A stretch of DNA of 64,000 nucleotides, from NCBI GenBank assembly GCA_002480565.1, contig DLCK01000020.1, positions 43,049-107,048 on the forward strand, read 5' to 3'. The notes below the pieces were generated by a model. That model saw only the letters and a program-made list of their open reading frames with translations. It was not told where the DNA came from and did no database searches. Source of the DNA: Phycisphaerales bacterium UBA7800 (GTDB lineage: Bacteria > Planctomycetota > Phycisphaerae > Phycisphaerales > Phycisphaeraceae). The position numbers and the translations under genes were made by a program. This document shows positions 56,435 through 64,000 of this stretch, in pieces; the stretch's first letter is position 1; the number at the start of each line of letters is the position of its first letter.

Positions 56435-58939
56435 CTACGGTGTTTTAGTGCTGGCAAAGAGGTCCAGTTCATTAGACCATCGCAGCCAATCCTCCCAGTG
56501 TTTTCGTCCCATGGGCATTGACGGATCCGAAAAAGCTTCATCAGGAATCCGTTTGAGTTGATAGCGTGCCCTGTCATTTGCTGCCCGTGCTTCCTGCATG
56601 GCACCTTGTTCACAATAGGCGTTGACGATTTGGACCAAGGCAACCAGCGAAGCAGGATGGCTTTCCCATTTCTTGGCAGCAAGGTCATAGAGCGTGATCG
56701 CGTCATCCCAACGGGTAAGGTCATACGCACAATCGCCACGGTAAAAATAGGCGTTGCGGAAGAATGCGGTCTCAAGCTTTGTCAGCGTTTTGGGATTACG
56801 TGCTTCAAACTGATTAATGGCTTGGGAGTAGAGAACACCGGCGCGTTCGAGATTGTCCACACGGCGTTTTTGTAACTCCATTCGCTTGGCCTGGGGCATC
56901 GGATCAGCGAGCGCTTTATTCAGATCACCAACGGAAAGTCGATAACTATCAGCAAGTCGATATCGCAGGATGGGCGACTGCTCGGAATTGCCATAGCGTT
57001 TTTCGTCGATGGCTTCTTCAAGACGGGTGATGGCTTTGAGATATTCGCCGGTGGTAAAATGCAACTTGCCCAACTCGATGAGTGCTTCGCGATAGGTGTC
57101 ACCTTCGGGGGTGACGGCCTTGTTGTCGGTCAGGACATATTGAAGGGTTCGCTGGGCCTGCTCGTTTTCCCCCATCTCAACCATACACTGCGCCATGGGG
57201 ACCAGTGAGGCGATGGCAGCTTCAGACTTGGGATGCTTTTCAACCAACTCTTCAAAGAGTTTGAATGCGACTTTGTATTGCCCATCTGCCTGGTACGCCA
57301 ACCCTAGATGGTTGATTGCAAGGACGAATCGCGGGTCGTTGGATCGCACGCGTGCAAACTCACGATAAGCATCAATCGCCCGATCCCACATCTGAGCTTT
57401 GTCGTAGTTTTGGCCGGCCTGCCAGAGGCTATTGCCATGAGCGTGATCGTCGGCAATGGTAACCGCCAACGCATGATCGTAGTAGTAGTCACCACTGCGA
57501 CCGTACTGCAATGCTGCTTCCTGATTAGCTAGCTCATAGGCTTTGTGATTTTCTTCGGACGCAAAAGCATCTACCGGAGCGATATTCTGCAAACGCATTG
57601 CCTCAGCAGTATGCGTGTCACCGAGTTTTTCATGTGTAATGGCGAAATCACCAAGAATCGTGGCAGGCAGATTCTGGCCATACAACGGCTTGAGTGTCGA
57701 GAGATAGCTCAAGGCCTGACCGTATTGATCCTGCCCGAATTGCAGTTCAAAGTTGTCATGGGCAACCTTGATCATCATTTCTTTATGACGAGGAAGCGGA
57801 TGTGGTTTATCCAGGATGGACTTGGCAGCCAAGAGCAAATGTTTGATGGCTTGAGCATGAACCCCCAAGCGCGCTTCGCAGTCGGCCTGACCAATAGTGG
57901 CATCAATGAACTCATCCGTCGCACCATATTTCATGGCAGCAGTCGAATAAACTTCATGTGCTTTTCGCACATCGCCTGAAAGAGCCAATGTGATTTGCGC
58001 CATCCCCACAAGAACCTGGGCATTAAGCAAGTTCTCAGGCTTGAGACTTTTCTGAGCAGCGTGATACCACTGCATGGCCAACTCATACTGACCACCCATT
58101 TGATATGCCTGAGCCAATCGCAGCTTGACGGATCCAAGGTCATCTTCACCGCCATCATCACGCAAGCGGATATATCGCAAGTGCAGATAATCAATCACAC
58201 GACCTGCATCATTGGTCTGCATCAGCAACAGCGAATACTGTGTTACACCCCATACTTCAGCTTCGCGTTTACGGTCTGGGTCCGTTTCGTATTGAAGCTC
58301 CGCAAAAAAGGCGTCATACCAATCCAGCAGGTCATCAGCGGTATCACGACGACGCGCGATCTGCATGTTGATGATCTGCCGGATGAGCTGCCACTTGAGA
58401 TTGCGATCAGCTAATTTAACCTTGTCAATTTTTTGCAACGCTTCATCGACGCGATCCAAGGAGACCAATGTGGAAGCCCAACGCGAAAGATGCTCACCAT
58501 CAAAGGGATACTCGTGATCGTCAGCCCGACTGTATGAAGCGACGATCTTGTTGAAGTTCTCCGTGCTGGGAATGTTTTGCTGCTTGACCTGTTTGTAAAT
58601 CAGGTCACCCCACAATTGCCAATACCGCCCACGAATTCTCGGCGGAGTCGTTTCGGCATCCATGAACAACTGGTCTTTGGCAAGCTTGGCGTGTGCGCTT
58701 TCCAAATCGTTAGCACGCAAATACGCCTGCACCGAATCAAGTGCTGCATCGTAGTTGGTCGGCTCATCACTTGGCCAGGCCAGAATCATGCCCATCGTGA
58801 GCATCACCATTCCCAACACCAGTGCAGGCAGTTGCCAGTTCTGCGACCAATGGGGTGTGCCCGAATCATATTCGGGGATCTCACCGAGTGATTCATCTTC
58901 GACGGAAGCGTCTTGAGGTTGTTCTGAGTCCTGAGCCAT
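56435..58939 (-). CDS. Large TPR protein with N-terminal membrane anchor
   Basis: A protein of 834 residues. An acidic start of about 30 residues leads to one hydrophobic helix (Leu-Val-Leu-Gly-Met-Val-Met-Leu-Thr-Met-Gly). The rest is at least ten degenerate helical repeats of TPR type, for example Gln-Ala-Tyr-Gln-Met-Gly-Gly-Gln-Tyr-Glu and Asn-His-Leu-Gly-Leu-Ala-Tyr-Gln-Ala-Asp-Gly. It probably lies on the outer face of the cytoplasmic membrane and binds proteins. No enzyme domain is seen. It is the first gene after the flagellar block but need not be flagellar. Confidence 0.85.
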   Translation of the reverse strand: MAQDSEQPQDASVEDESLGEIPEYDSGTPHWSQNWQLPALVLGMVMLTMGMILAWPSDEPTNYDAALDSVQAYLRANDLESAHAKLAKDQLFMDAETTPPRIRGRYWQLWGDLIYKQVKQQNIPSTENFNKIVASYSRADDHEYPFDGEHLSRWASTLVSLDRVDEALQKIDKVKLADRNLKWQLIRQIINMQIARRRDTADDLLDWYDAFFAELQYETDPDRKREAEVWGVTQYSLLLMQTNDAGRVIDYLHLRYIRLRDDGGEDDLGSVKLRLAQAYQMGGQYELAMQWYHAAQKSLKPENLLNAQVLVGMAQITLALSGDVRKAHEVYSTAAMKYGATDEFIDATIGQADCEARLGVHAQAIKHLLLAAKSILDKPHPLPRHKEMMIKVAHDNFELQFGQDQYGQALSYLSTLKPLYGQNLPATILGDFAITHEKLGDTHTAEAMRLQNIAPVDAFASEENHKAYELANQEAALQYGRSGDYYYDHALAVTIADDHAHGNSLWQAGQNYDKAQMWDRAIDAYREFARVRSNDPRFVLAINHLGLAYQADGQYKVAFKLFEELVEKHPKSEAAIASLVPMAQCMVEMGENEQAQRTLQYVLTDNKAVTPEGDTYREALIELGKLHFTTGEYLKAITRLEEAIDEKRYGNSEQSPILRYRLADSYRLSVGDLNKALADPMPQAKRMELQKRRVDNLERAGVLYSQAINQFEARNPKTLTKLETAFFRNAYFYRGDCAYDLTRWDDAITLYDLAAKKWESHPASLVALVQIVNAYCEQGAMQEARAANDRARYQLKRIPDEAFSDPSMPMGRKHWEDWLRWSNELDLFASTKTP

Positions 58940-58995
58940 ACGGTACTGATCCTGGTGACGGGGTAAACGTTGTCACTGGGTATTAACAAATTGAA

Positions 58996-59277
58996 CTAGA
59001 CAATTTCCTGAAGCTGATCGCGAATTTCATCCATCGAACAAGTTCGTTTAAGTTCAATAATCCGACGTAACCTGGCGAAGGATTCCTCGCCATAGACGCG
59101 ATGCCCCCCTGCTGTCCAAGCCAACTCCGAAATAAGACCCCATCGTGTGTAGTTGTGCAGCGTCTGGCGACTGAGTCCGGTGTATTGAGCCAATTCACCG
59201 ATGCGATACCGCTTGGGTGGCACATCCTCAGAGACTGCTGACAATTTGACGGCATGGGGTGGACTTCCGGTGGACAT
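58996..59277 (-). CDS. Small MerR-family DNA-binding protein
   Basis: A protein of 93 residues. The MerR-type winged helix begins Tyr-Arg-Ile-Gly-Glu-Leu-Ala-Gln-Tyr-Thr-Gly-Leu-Ser and continues Thr-Leu-His-Asn-Tyr-Thr-Arg-Trp-Gly-Leu and Gly-Gly-His-Arg-Val-Tyr. There is no effector domain. ATG 59277 has an AGGAAAGG site about ten bases upstream. It could regulate itself or the TPR gene 57 bases downstream. A longer open frame upstream consists of a CTTTGACA repeat and is not coding. Confidence 0.9.
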   Translation of the reverse strand: MSTGSPPHAVKLSAVSEDVPPKRYRIGELAQYTGLSRQTLHNYTRWGLISELAWTAGGHRVYGEESFARLRRIIELKRTCSMDEIRDQLQEIV

Positions 59278-59387
59278 CTACCGTGAACCTTTCCTAACGT
59301 GTGTCTTTTGACTGGCAGGCTCAACAACACGAGCTTCGAGCCGCTGCGAGTTATCCGGACATTGGTCAACGTCCGATACTTTCTTTG

Positions 59388-59416
59388 ACACTTTGACACT
59401 TTGACGTTTTGACATA
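59388..59416. repeat. Tandem CTTTGACA units
   Basis: CTTTGACACTTTGACACTTT, then GACGTTTTGAC: about four units of seven to eight bases. It looks like one arm of the same kind of degenerate tandem repeat as the other families; no partner arm is seen. Confidence 0.6.
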
Positions 59417-59762
59417 TCGACAAATTGCCCCAAGTTCCTTTATTTTCTAATGCTTAGCCCAATGGAAGACGTTTTAAGCCACTCGACTAAAAGCGCATGT
59501 ATCGCCCAAACGCGCAAAAATTGCGGTCCAATAAGAGTTTAACGTTTCAAAGGAGCAACAGTTTCAAACACTCATTGGGAGTCCCAAATAGCTGGAAGTT
59601 TAAAATTGTTGATAACTTGTGGGGAAAAAGTTTTTAAGCCACAGCAAAGCAGCAATTCAGATGAACATTGCTCATTTTATGGTAAATGTATCTTTTGACA
59701 TTTAGAACTGGATCGCTCAACGGTGAAATCACCCATTGCAGGATGCAAACCGCCCTGCTTGA

Positions 59763-59798
59763 ATATAAAAACACCACGCGCATCGGCACGTGGTGTGG
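59763..59798 (-). terminator. Rho-independent terminator of the LysM gene
   Basis: ACACCACG and CGTGGTGT arms with a ten-base loop. Read on the minus strand they are followed by TTTTTATATTC. It lies about 40 bases after the stop at 59830. Confidence 0.85.
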
Positions 59799-59829
59799 AT
59801 CAATTTTGAAGTTTTGTCAGTTGAGCGGC

Positions 59830-60456
59830 TTAGCGCGGGATCGTCAACTTCATGCCCACATAAATGCGATTGGGATCTGACACATTGTTGGCGTTAGCGA
59901 TATCAACCCAACGCTTGCCATTGCCGTAATATTTCTTGGCGATGCGCCAAAGCGTATCACCCTTGGCCACCACATGAACCGCACTGCCAGCAGCAGGTGT
60001 CGGCACCGGAGCAGGCGCTGGCGCACTTGGCTGAACATAAGTCGGAGTTGGTGTGGACTCCATCGGTTGATCGGTAAAAGTATAGGTCGAGGGAGCAACC
60101 GTCGCCGAAGCATCATAATTACCAGCATCGTAATTAACTGGTTCACCAGCTGGTTGGACAATGGGCTCAATCGTCCCGCCCTGATTGACGGACACCGCAG
60201 GCAATTCGATGTACGGCGACTCGGCGCTGGCGACATAGTTTGTCTGCGATCGTACTTCCTGAACGGACATCGGCTCACTATTTATAGGTGTCGGAGCCGT
60301 ATCCATGGCCGTATTGCTTTGACCGCCATACGTACTGCCCGCAGTCGAGCCAGGAGGCATCGGCACAGGGCGAACCTCGCGAGCCCTCTTGTTCTTGTTA
60401 CAGCCTACCGTCAGGCACATCGCCATCATCAATCCCAGAACAAGCATTTTTTGCAT
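59830..60456 (-). CDS. LysM-domain lipoprotein
   Basis: A protein of 208 residues. A lipoprotein signal (Met-Gln-Lys-Met, hydrophobic core, Thr-Val-Gly-Cys) gives acylation at about Cys19. A Pro/Thr/Ala-rich linker runs to about residue 155. A single LysM domain ends the protein: Val-Val-Ala-Lys-Gly-Asp-Thr-Leu-Trp-Arg-Ile-Ala-Lys-Lys-Tyr-Tyr-Gly-Asn and Leu-Thr-Ile-Pro. It likely binds peptidoglycan and tethers it to a membrane. GGGAGAG precedes ATG 60456 by six bases. It is divergent from the DUF11 gene. Confidence 0.92.
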   Translation of the reverse strand: MQKMLVLGLMMAMCLTVGCNKNKRAREVRPVPMPPGSTAGSTYGGQSNTAMDTAPTPINSEPMSVQEVRSQTNYVASAESPYIELPAVSVNQGGTIEPIVQPAGEPVNYDAGNYDASATVAPSTYTFTDQPMESTPTPTYVQPSAPAPAPVPTPAAGSAVHVVAKGDTLWRIAKKYYGNGKRWVDIANANNVSDPNRIYVGMKLTIPR

Positions 60457-60679
60457 CGAAACTCTCCCGTTTCACTTCCATGTCATAATTGGACACTGTT
60501 CACACAGCTCGGTTCCACCGATCATACGAATTGTAACAACATATACAACGTGCAAGTAGGAAAACTGGAAAATTTCCGACTACCTTCTGTGTCCTGAACT
60601 TTCAAGAACGCATTTATCACACACCTTTTGGCGTGATCCTGGGCAAATGACCGATAATGTTACAAATTCCGCTAACCTT

Positions 60680-60698
60680 GAGGAGAAGGTACCTCCTC
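60680..60698. promoter_or_regulatory. Small hairpin in the leader of the DUF11 gene
   Basis: GAGGAG at 60680-60685 and CTCCTC at 60693-60698 around AAGGTAC. It lies about 35 bases before ATG 60733, close to where ribosomes would bind, and could affect translation. Confidence 0.3.
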
Positions 60699-60732
60699 TA
60701 TTGATAGATACCTGGGAACGGAGAACCAGATC

Positions 60733-62475
60733 ATGATCCAGCGATTCGCTATATCGCTTACGGCTTTGGCAATGATGTGTCTGTGCTGTATACAGACCAC
60801 CTATGCCCAGCAGCAAAACAACACACAACAGCCGCAGCAATATCAAAACAACTCACAGCAAACCTACCAACAATCACAGCAATTCCAAAATACGTCACAA
60901 CAGACTTATCAACAGTCACAGCAGTATCCAAACACCTATTCGCCCAACCAGGCAGGTCAGCAGCAGTATCAGACGCAAACACCAAGACAGATACAGCAGC
61001 AAGCCCAATTCCAGGCACAAGCTGGACAACAACAACCCAACGGCATGCAGGCCAATCAGCAAACCACTTCACGCCAAACCCTCGCAGTCGGTAAGCGTGT
61101 CTATCCTCAAGGAACCCAAGGCACGCTCATCATCGAGAAGCATGCTCCCGTTGAAGTCCGCCCCAACCAGCCCTTTAGCTATGTCATCCGCGTGATCAAT
61201 CCAACTCAGGAAACCATGCGCAATGTCATTGTCAAGGAAACCCAGCCAGCCACATTCAAAATCGCCAGTTCCATCCCCCAACCATCGAACATCAAAGATG
61301 GCAAGCAATGGGCACTAGGCGATATTGCTGCTGGCAGTACACGTGAAATCCAGATCAACGGCCAGGTCTCCGACGCCAACGCTCAGCAAATTGTCTCCTG
61401 CGTGACTGTCACCCATGACGTGACCGGCTGCTGGGCCATCCGTGTCGCTGAGCCCAAGCTCAAACTTGCTCAGACCATCCCCCCAGTGAATCTGATCTGT
61501 GATCAAATCCCGCTGAACCTCACTGTCTGTAATGAAGGCACCGGCACCGCACGAGGTGTCCGCGTCTTCGCTCAACTGCCCCAAGGTATCAGTACGCTTG
61601 ACGGGCAAACGGCCTTGGCAGTCAACGTCGGTGATATCCCCGCTGGCAAATGTGCACAAGTCCCCGTCCAACTCAAGGCAACGCAGCCTGCGGACTTCAC
61701 TGTCACCTCATCAGCAAGAAGCAGCGACGGGCAAACCTCCGAAGCAACAACAAAATTCAAAGTTCAACAGCCTATCCTTGCTATCACCAAGACCGCTCCG
61801 GAAAAACGACTCGTCGGACGCAAGCTCAAATATGACATCACCGTCACCAATAAATCCACGGTGCCTGCCAAGAACGTCCGCATCGTCGACACGGTCGCTT
61901 CAGGCGTAAAAGTCTCCGGCGCCAGCTCAGGTGGTCAACTCAATCAACAGACCAACGAAGTCGTCTGGTCGATCCCAGAAATCCCCGGCGGTGACTCCGT
62001 CAAGCTGTCACTGGAAGTCGTCCCCAGCACAATCGGCACACTGCGTAATACAGCAACCGCTGTCGCCAACTGTGCCCCATCCGTCAGTGCTGAAACCACA
62101 ACACGCATCGAAGGTATCCCTGCCATCCTCCTTGAAGTGGTGGACATTGAAGACCCAATCGAAGTGGGTGAAAACGTCACCTACATGGTCACTGTAACCA
62201 ATCAAGGCTCGGCACAAGGCACCAACATCCGTATTGAATGCACCCTTGAAAACTCGATGCAATACGTCTCCTCAGCCGGCGCAACCATGGCAACGCCACT
62301 CGAAAACAAGATCGTCTTCGACGCCCTGCCAACCCTTAAACCCAAGGCCCGTGCTTCATGGAAAATCGTTGTCCGTGCAGCACAATCCGGCGACGTCCGC
62401 TTCATGGTCAAGATGACCAGTGACCAGATCAGTCGCCACGTCGTCGAAACCGAAGCCACCAACTTCTACAAGTAA
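60733..62475 (+). CDS. Secreted Gln-rich protein with DUF11 repeats
   Basis: A protein of 580 residues. The signal peptide ends near Thr-Tyr-Ala-Gln. Residues about 27-120 are Gln/Asn/Tyr-rich with a near-exact tandem repeat (Asn-Ser-Gln-Gln-Thr-Tyr-Gln-Gln-Ser-Gln-Gln, twice). From about residue 135 there are three or more DUF11 beta-sandwich repeats, each with a pattern like Val-Thr-Asn-x-Ser/Gly and Gly-x-x-Val-x-x-Val/Ile. DUF11 proteins of planctomycetes are often on the cell surface, but the function is unknown. GGAG lies a few bases before ATG 60733. A strong terminator follows. Confidence 0.9.
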   Translation: MIQRFAISLTALAMMCLCCIQTTYAQQQNNTQQPQQYQNNSQQTYQQSQQFQNTSQQTYQQSQQYPNTYSPNQAGQQQYQTQTPRQIQQQAQFQAQAGQQQPNGMQANQQTTSRQTLAVGKRVYPQGTQGTLIIEKHAPVEVRPNQPFSYVIRVINPTQETMRNVIVKETQPATFKIASSIPQPSNIKDGKQWALGDIAAGSTREIQINGQVSDANAQQIVSCVTVTHDVTGCWAIRVAEPKLKLAQTIPPVNLICDQIPLNLTVCNEGTGTARGVRVFAQLPQGISTLDGQTALAVNVGDIPAGKCAQVPVQLKATQPADFTVTSSARSSDGQTSEATTKFKVQQPILAITKTAPEKRLVGRKLKYDITVTNKSTVPAKNVRIVDTVASGVKVSGASSGGQLNQQTNEVVWSIPEIPGGDSVKLSLEVVPSTIGTLRNTATAVANCAPSVSAETTTRIEGIPAILLEVVDIEDPIEVGENVTYMVTVTNQGSAQGTNIRIECTLENSMQYVSSAGATMATPLENKIVFDALPTLKPKARASWKIVVRAAQSGDVRFMVKMTSDQISRHVVETEATNFYK

Positions 62476-62540
62476 CCCCCCGGCCCCGGCCACCGGAAGT
62501 TTTCCTTCGAGAACTTCTTGTGGAACATCATATAAATAGT

Positions 62541-62576
62541 AAAACACCGTCTGTGAATCACAGACGGTGTTTTTTA
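62541..62576. terminator. Bidirectional rho-independent terminator
   Basis: AAAACACCGTCTGTG, loop AAT, CACAGACGGTGTTTT: a perfect 15-base stem, with T-runs on both strands. It separates the convergent DUF11 and repeat-protein genes. Confidence 0.95.
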
Positions 62577-62637
62577 TTGATACGATGCACTACAAAAAAC
62601 ATTCCAAAGGGAGCTTCCGGGAAACTTCCGGGGGGGG

Positions 62638-64000
62638 TTACTTTGCTTCGGATTCGAGTATCTGCTTGATGGTCAGATATGGATAGTTCCGATTGAAATT
62701 GAGCTTCTGAGCAGTAGCAAAACTGTCTTCACGCAGTGATGGGTACTTCAACCCCATTGCGGTCATCGCAGTCAATCGGGTGTCAGTATTCAAATACATG
62801 TGTTTAAGTGTCTCGACCGAAGCTTGCAATTGCCCTGCAAACATTTGAGCCAGCACACGTTCATCAGTTGTTTCCGATTCGGACAGTTGCTTGATTGCAG
62901 CCTGCAGGGCCTTGTCTGCGATGTCATTTTTCTGTTGCACTTTAGCCAACGAATAAAGCAGCAGAAAATTGTCAGCTATAAAGGATTCATCCTTGATCGC
63001 TTTGTAGGCAGCATCGACATTACCGTTAATGACAAATACATCAAATTTGGAATACGCATCGTCGTCCGCTTCATACAACTTGCAATAAGCTTCGGTATCA
63101 CCTGAGACATATGCCATCTCCTTTTCCAGAGATTCCATCAGTAAATTTCTGATATTCTCAGGCCAATCTTTTAGCATATTGCGGTAACTCTCCCAAGTCT
63201 TTTGATAACCCTGTGAATCACCTTCAAGTTTCTGTATGTATGCAAGCCGCTGCAGATCATTGATGCTAAATTCACCACTATTATCTTTGGCCTGCTGTTG
63301 GATGTATTGATACGCTTTACGCAGATCACCTTGCCCCAAAAGTGCCTGATAAAAGTCATTTTCATGAACAGCAAAATCATTGTCCGCGTGCTTTAGCTGC
63401 ATGTAATAGAGAAGTGATTGACCAAAATTGGCGCACCCCAATTCCATTTTCGCCAACCATGCCAATGCTTGAAGCTGAGGCTCAGGTTGGCTGACGGCTT
63501 TGGATAATAACGCTCTGATTTGCTGATGGTCATCAGCGTTTAACAACCGGGCAACAAGGTAAATCAAATCCTTATTTGCCGGTTCCTTGGCAAGCAACTG
63601 CTGATATTGCTCAACCAATTCGGATTGCTTACCTGACTTCTTAATTGCATCTTGATAAGCACGATGGCAGGAGACCAACACTGGGCGTCTGGTCAATTGA
63701 GGTTCAAGTAATTTCAAAAACTCCTGTTCCTCCAAGACCTCGCTAAGCAGCAACACTAAATTGACATCATCAGGCGACAGACGGAAATACTGCAATGCCA
63801 CATCTTTGACATTGGCATTGTCTGTTTCGTCATACAAATAAAACAGGATGTCTGATATGGACAAGTCCACTTCCTGCTTGACAATGTTCAATGCAAACCG
63901 GTACATCCGGTCTTTGTCACTCTCCATGGTCAGTTCGTCAGGCGCTGTTTGGAAAAGAAAATGAATCTTGTCAAACGACTGAACCACTACCGGCTGAAGC
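62638..64000 (-). CDS. C-terminal part of a TPR-like repeat protein
   Basis: The frame is open to the window edge, so the beginning is missing; at least 454 residues are present. The visible part is helical with weakly conserved TPR/HAT-like repeats, for example Tyr-Gln-Gln-Leu-Leu-Ala-Lys-Glu-Pro-Ala-Asn-Lys-Asp and Leu-Ala-Trp-Leu-Ala-Lys-Met-Glu. No enzyme domain, signal or membrane segment is in this part. Internal GTG 63987 is not taken as the start because the frame continues. It is convergent with the DUF11 gene. Confidence 0.8.
   Translation of the reverse strand, partial: LQPVVVQSFDKIHFLFQTAPDELTMESDKDRMYRFALNIVKQEVDLSISDILFYLYDETDNANVKDVALQYFRLSPDDVNLVLLLSEVLEEQEFLKLLEPQLTRRPVLVSCHRAYQDAIKKSGKQSELVEQYQQLLAKEPANKDLIYLVARLLNADDHQQIRALLSKAVSQPEPQLQALAWLAKMELGCANFGQSLLYYMQLKHADNDFAVHENDFYQALLGQGDLRKAYQYIQQQAKDNSGEFSINDLQRLAYIQKLEGDSQGYQKTWESYRNMLKDWPENIRNLLMESLEKEMAYVSGDTEAYCKLYEADDDAYSKFDVFVINGNVDAAYKAIKDESFIADNFLLLYSLAKVQQKNDIADKALQAAIKQLSESETTDERVLAQMFAGQLQASVETLKHMYLNTDTRLTAMTAMGLKYPSLREDSFATAQKLNFNRNYPYLTIKQILESEAK

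Larger units (their letters stand above)
59278..59829. other. Long non-coding gap between MerR and LysM genes
   Basis: About 550 bases. They hold the CTTTGACA tandem run at 59388-59416, a 12-base direct repeat GTTTTAAGCCAC-like (near 59471 and 59632), AT-rich sequence, and the terminator of the LysM gene at its end. No gene or RNA is recognised. Confidence 0.55.

Noticed and set aside
59600..59640. Possible replication origin with DnaA-like boxes
   Set aside because: Only one loose TTGATAACTTGTGG stretch; no cluster of TTATCCACA boxes and no dnaA or dnaN nearby.

Overview
The window reads as chromosomal DNA of a bacterium of the phylum Planctomycetota, most likely class Phycisphaerae. This is inferred, not proven. 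The pointers are a membrane protein ending in a Cys-x-x-Cys-Asn-Tyr-Asp-Leu-Arg / Cys-Pro-Glu-Cys-Gly zinc ribbon, a DUF11-repeat secreted protein, an RdgC-like protein of non-proteobacterial type, roughly even base composition, and many intergenic inverted repeats made of degenerate short tandem units (CCACAGAG, GCCAAGACGCC, CTAATCCC types). There is no transposase, prophage, CRISPR array, rRNA or recognisable tRNA.

Positions 1-24.3 kb are mostly housekeeping and small accessory units. They hold the end of a possible anti-sigma factor, a TMTC-like membrane/TPR protein, a cyclophilin, a peroxiredoxin lipoprotein, a STAS protein and an RdgC-like protein. Next come an ald-nucleotidyltransferase-TIM barrel run, apt plus a CPBP protease, murA, and a glutamine amidotransferase with a Trm112-like protein. 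They are followed by an ExsB/QueC-like protein, a hypothetical gene overlapping lexA, a vapBC pair with small membrane proteins, and a DCC oxidoreductase. The rest is ftsY, nusB, ribH, a divergent GH4 glycosidase/AraC pair, a Gfo/Idh/MocA oxidoreductase and queD.

Positions 24.6-29.1 kb hold an outer-membrane porin, a DUF485/ActP-type sodium:solute symporter pair with a large extra-membrane insertion, and a GNAT acetyltransferase.

Positions 29.3-56.3 kb are one block of flagellar genes, all on the minus strand. In transcription order they are a FlgN-like chaperone, a soluble histidine kinase, a sigma-54 activator (FlrC type), flgB, flgC, fliE, fliF, fliG, fliH, fliI, fliJ, a MotE-like protein, fliK, flgD, a hypothetical, flgE, flbD, motA, motB, fliL, fliN, fliO, fliP, fliQ, fliR, flhB, flhA, flhF and flhG. 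This encodes the basal body, export gate and ATPase, stator, hook and number/position control. fliM, flagellin and the distal rod and ring genes are not here. A consensus sigma-54 promoter lies just upstream of flgB. It is preceded by two dyads spaced 24 bp apart and sits directly downstream of the activator gene, which suggests a local two-component/sigma-54 switch.

Positions 56.4-64 kb carry a large TPR membrane protein, a small MerR regulator, a LysM lipoprotein, a Gln-rich DUF11 protein and the C-terminal part of a repeat protein that runs off the window.

The most unusual material is between the genes. Several families of long hairpins occur, many of them inside the flagellar operon (fliE/fliF, flgB/flgC, fliG/fliH, fliP/fliQ and fliQ/fliR gaps). 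Paired copies of a 25-nt palindrome bracket the DCC oxidoreductase gene.
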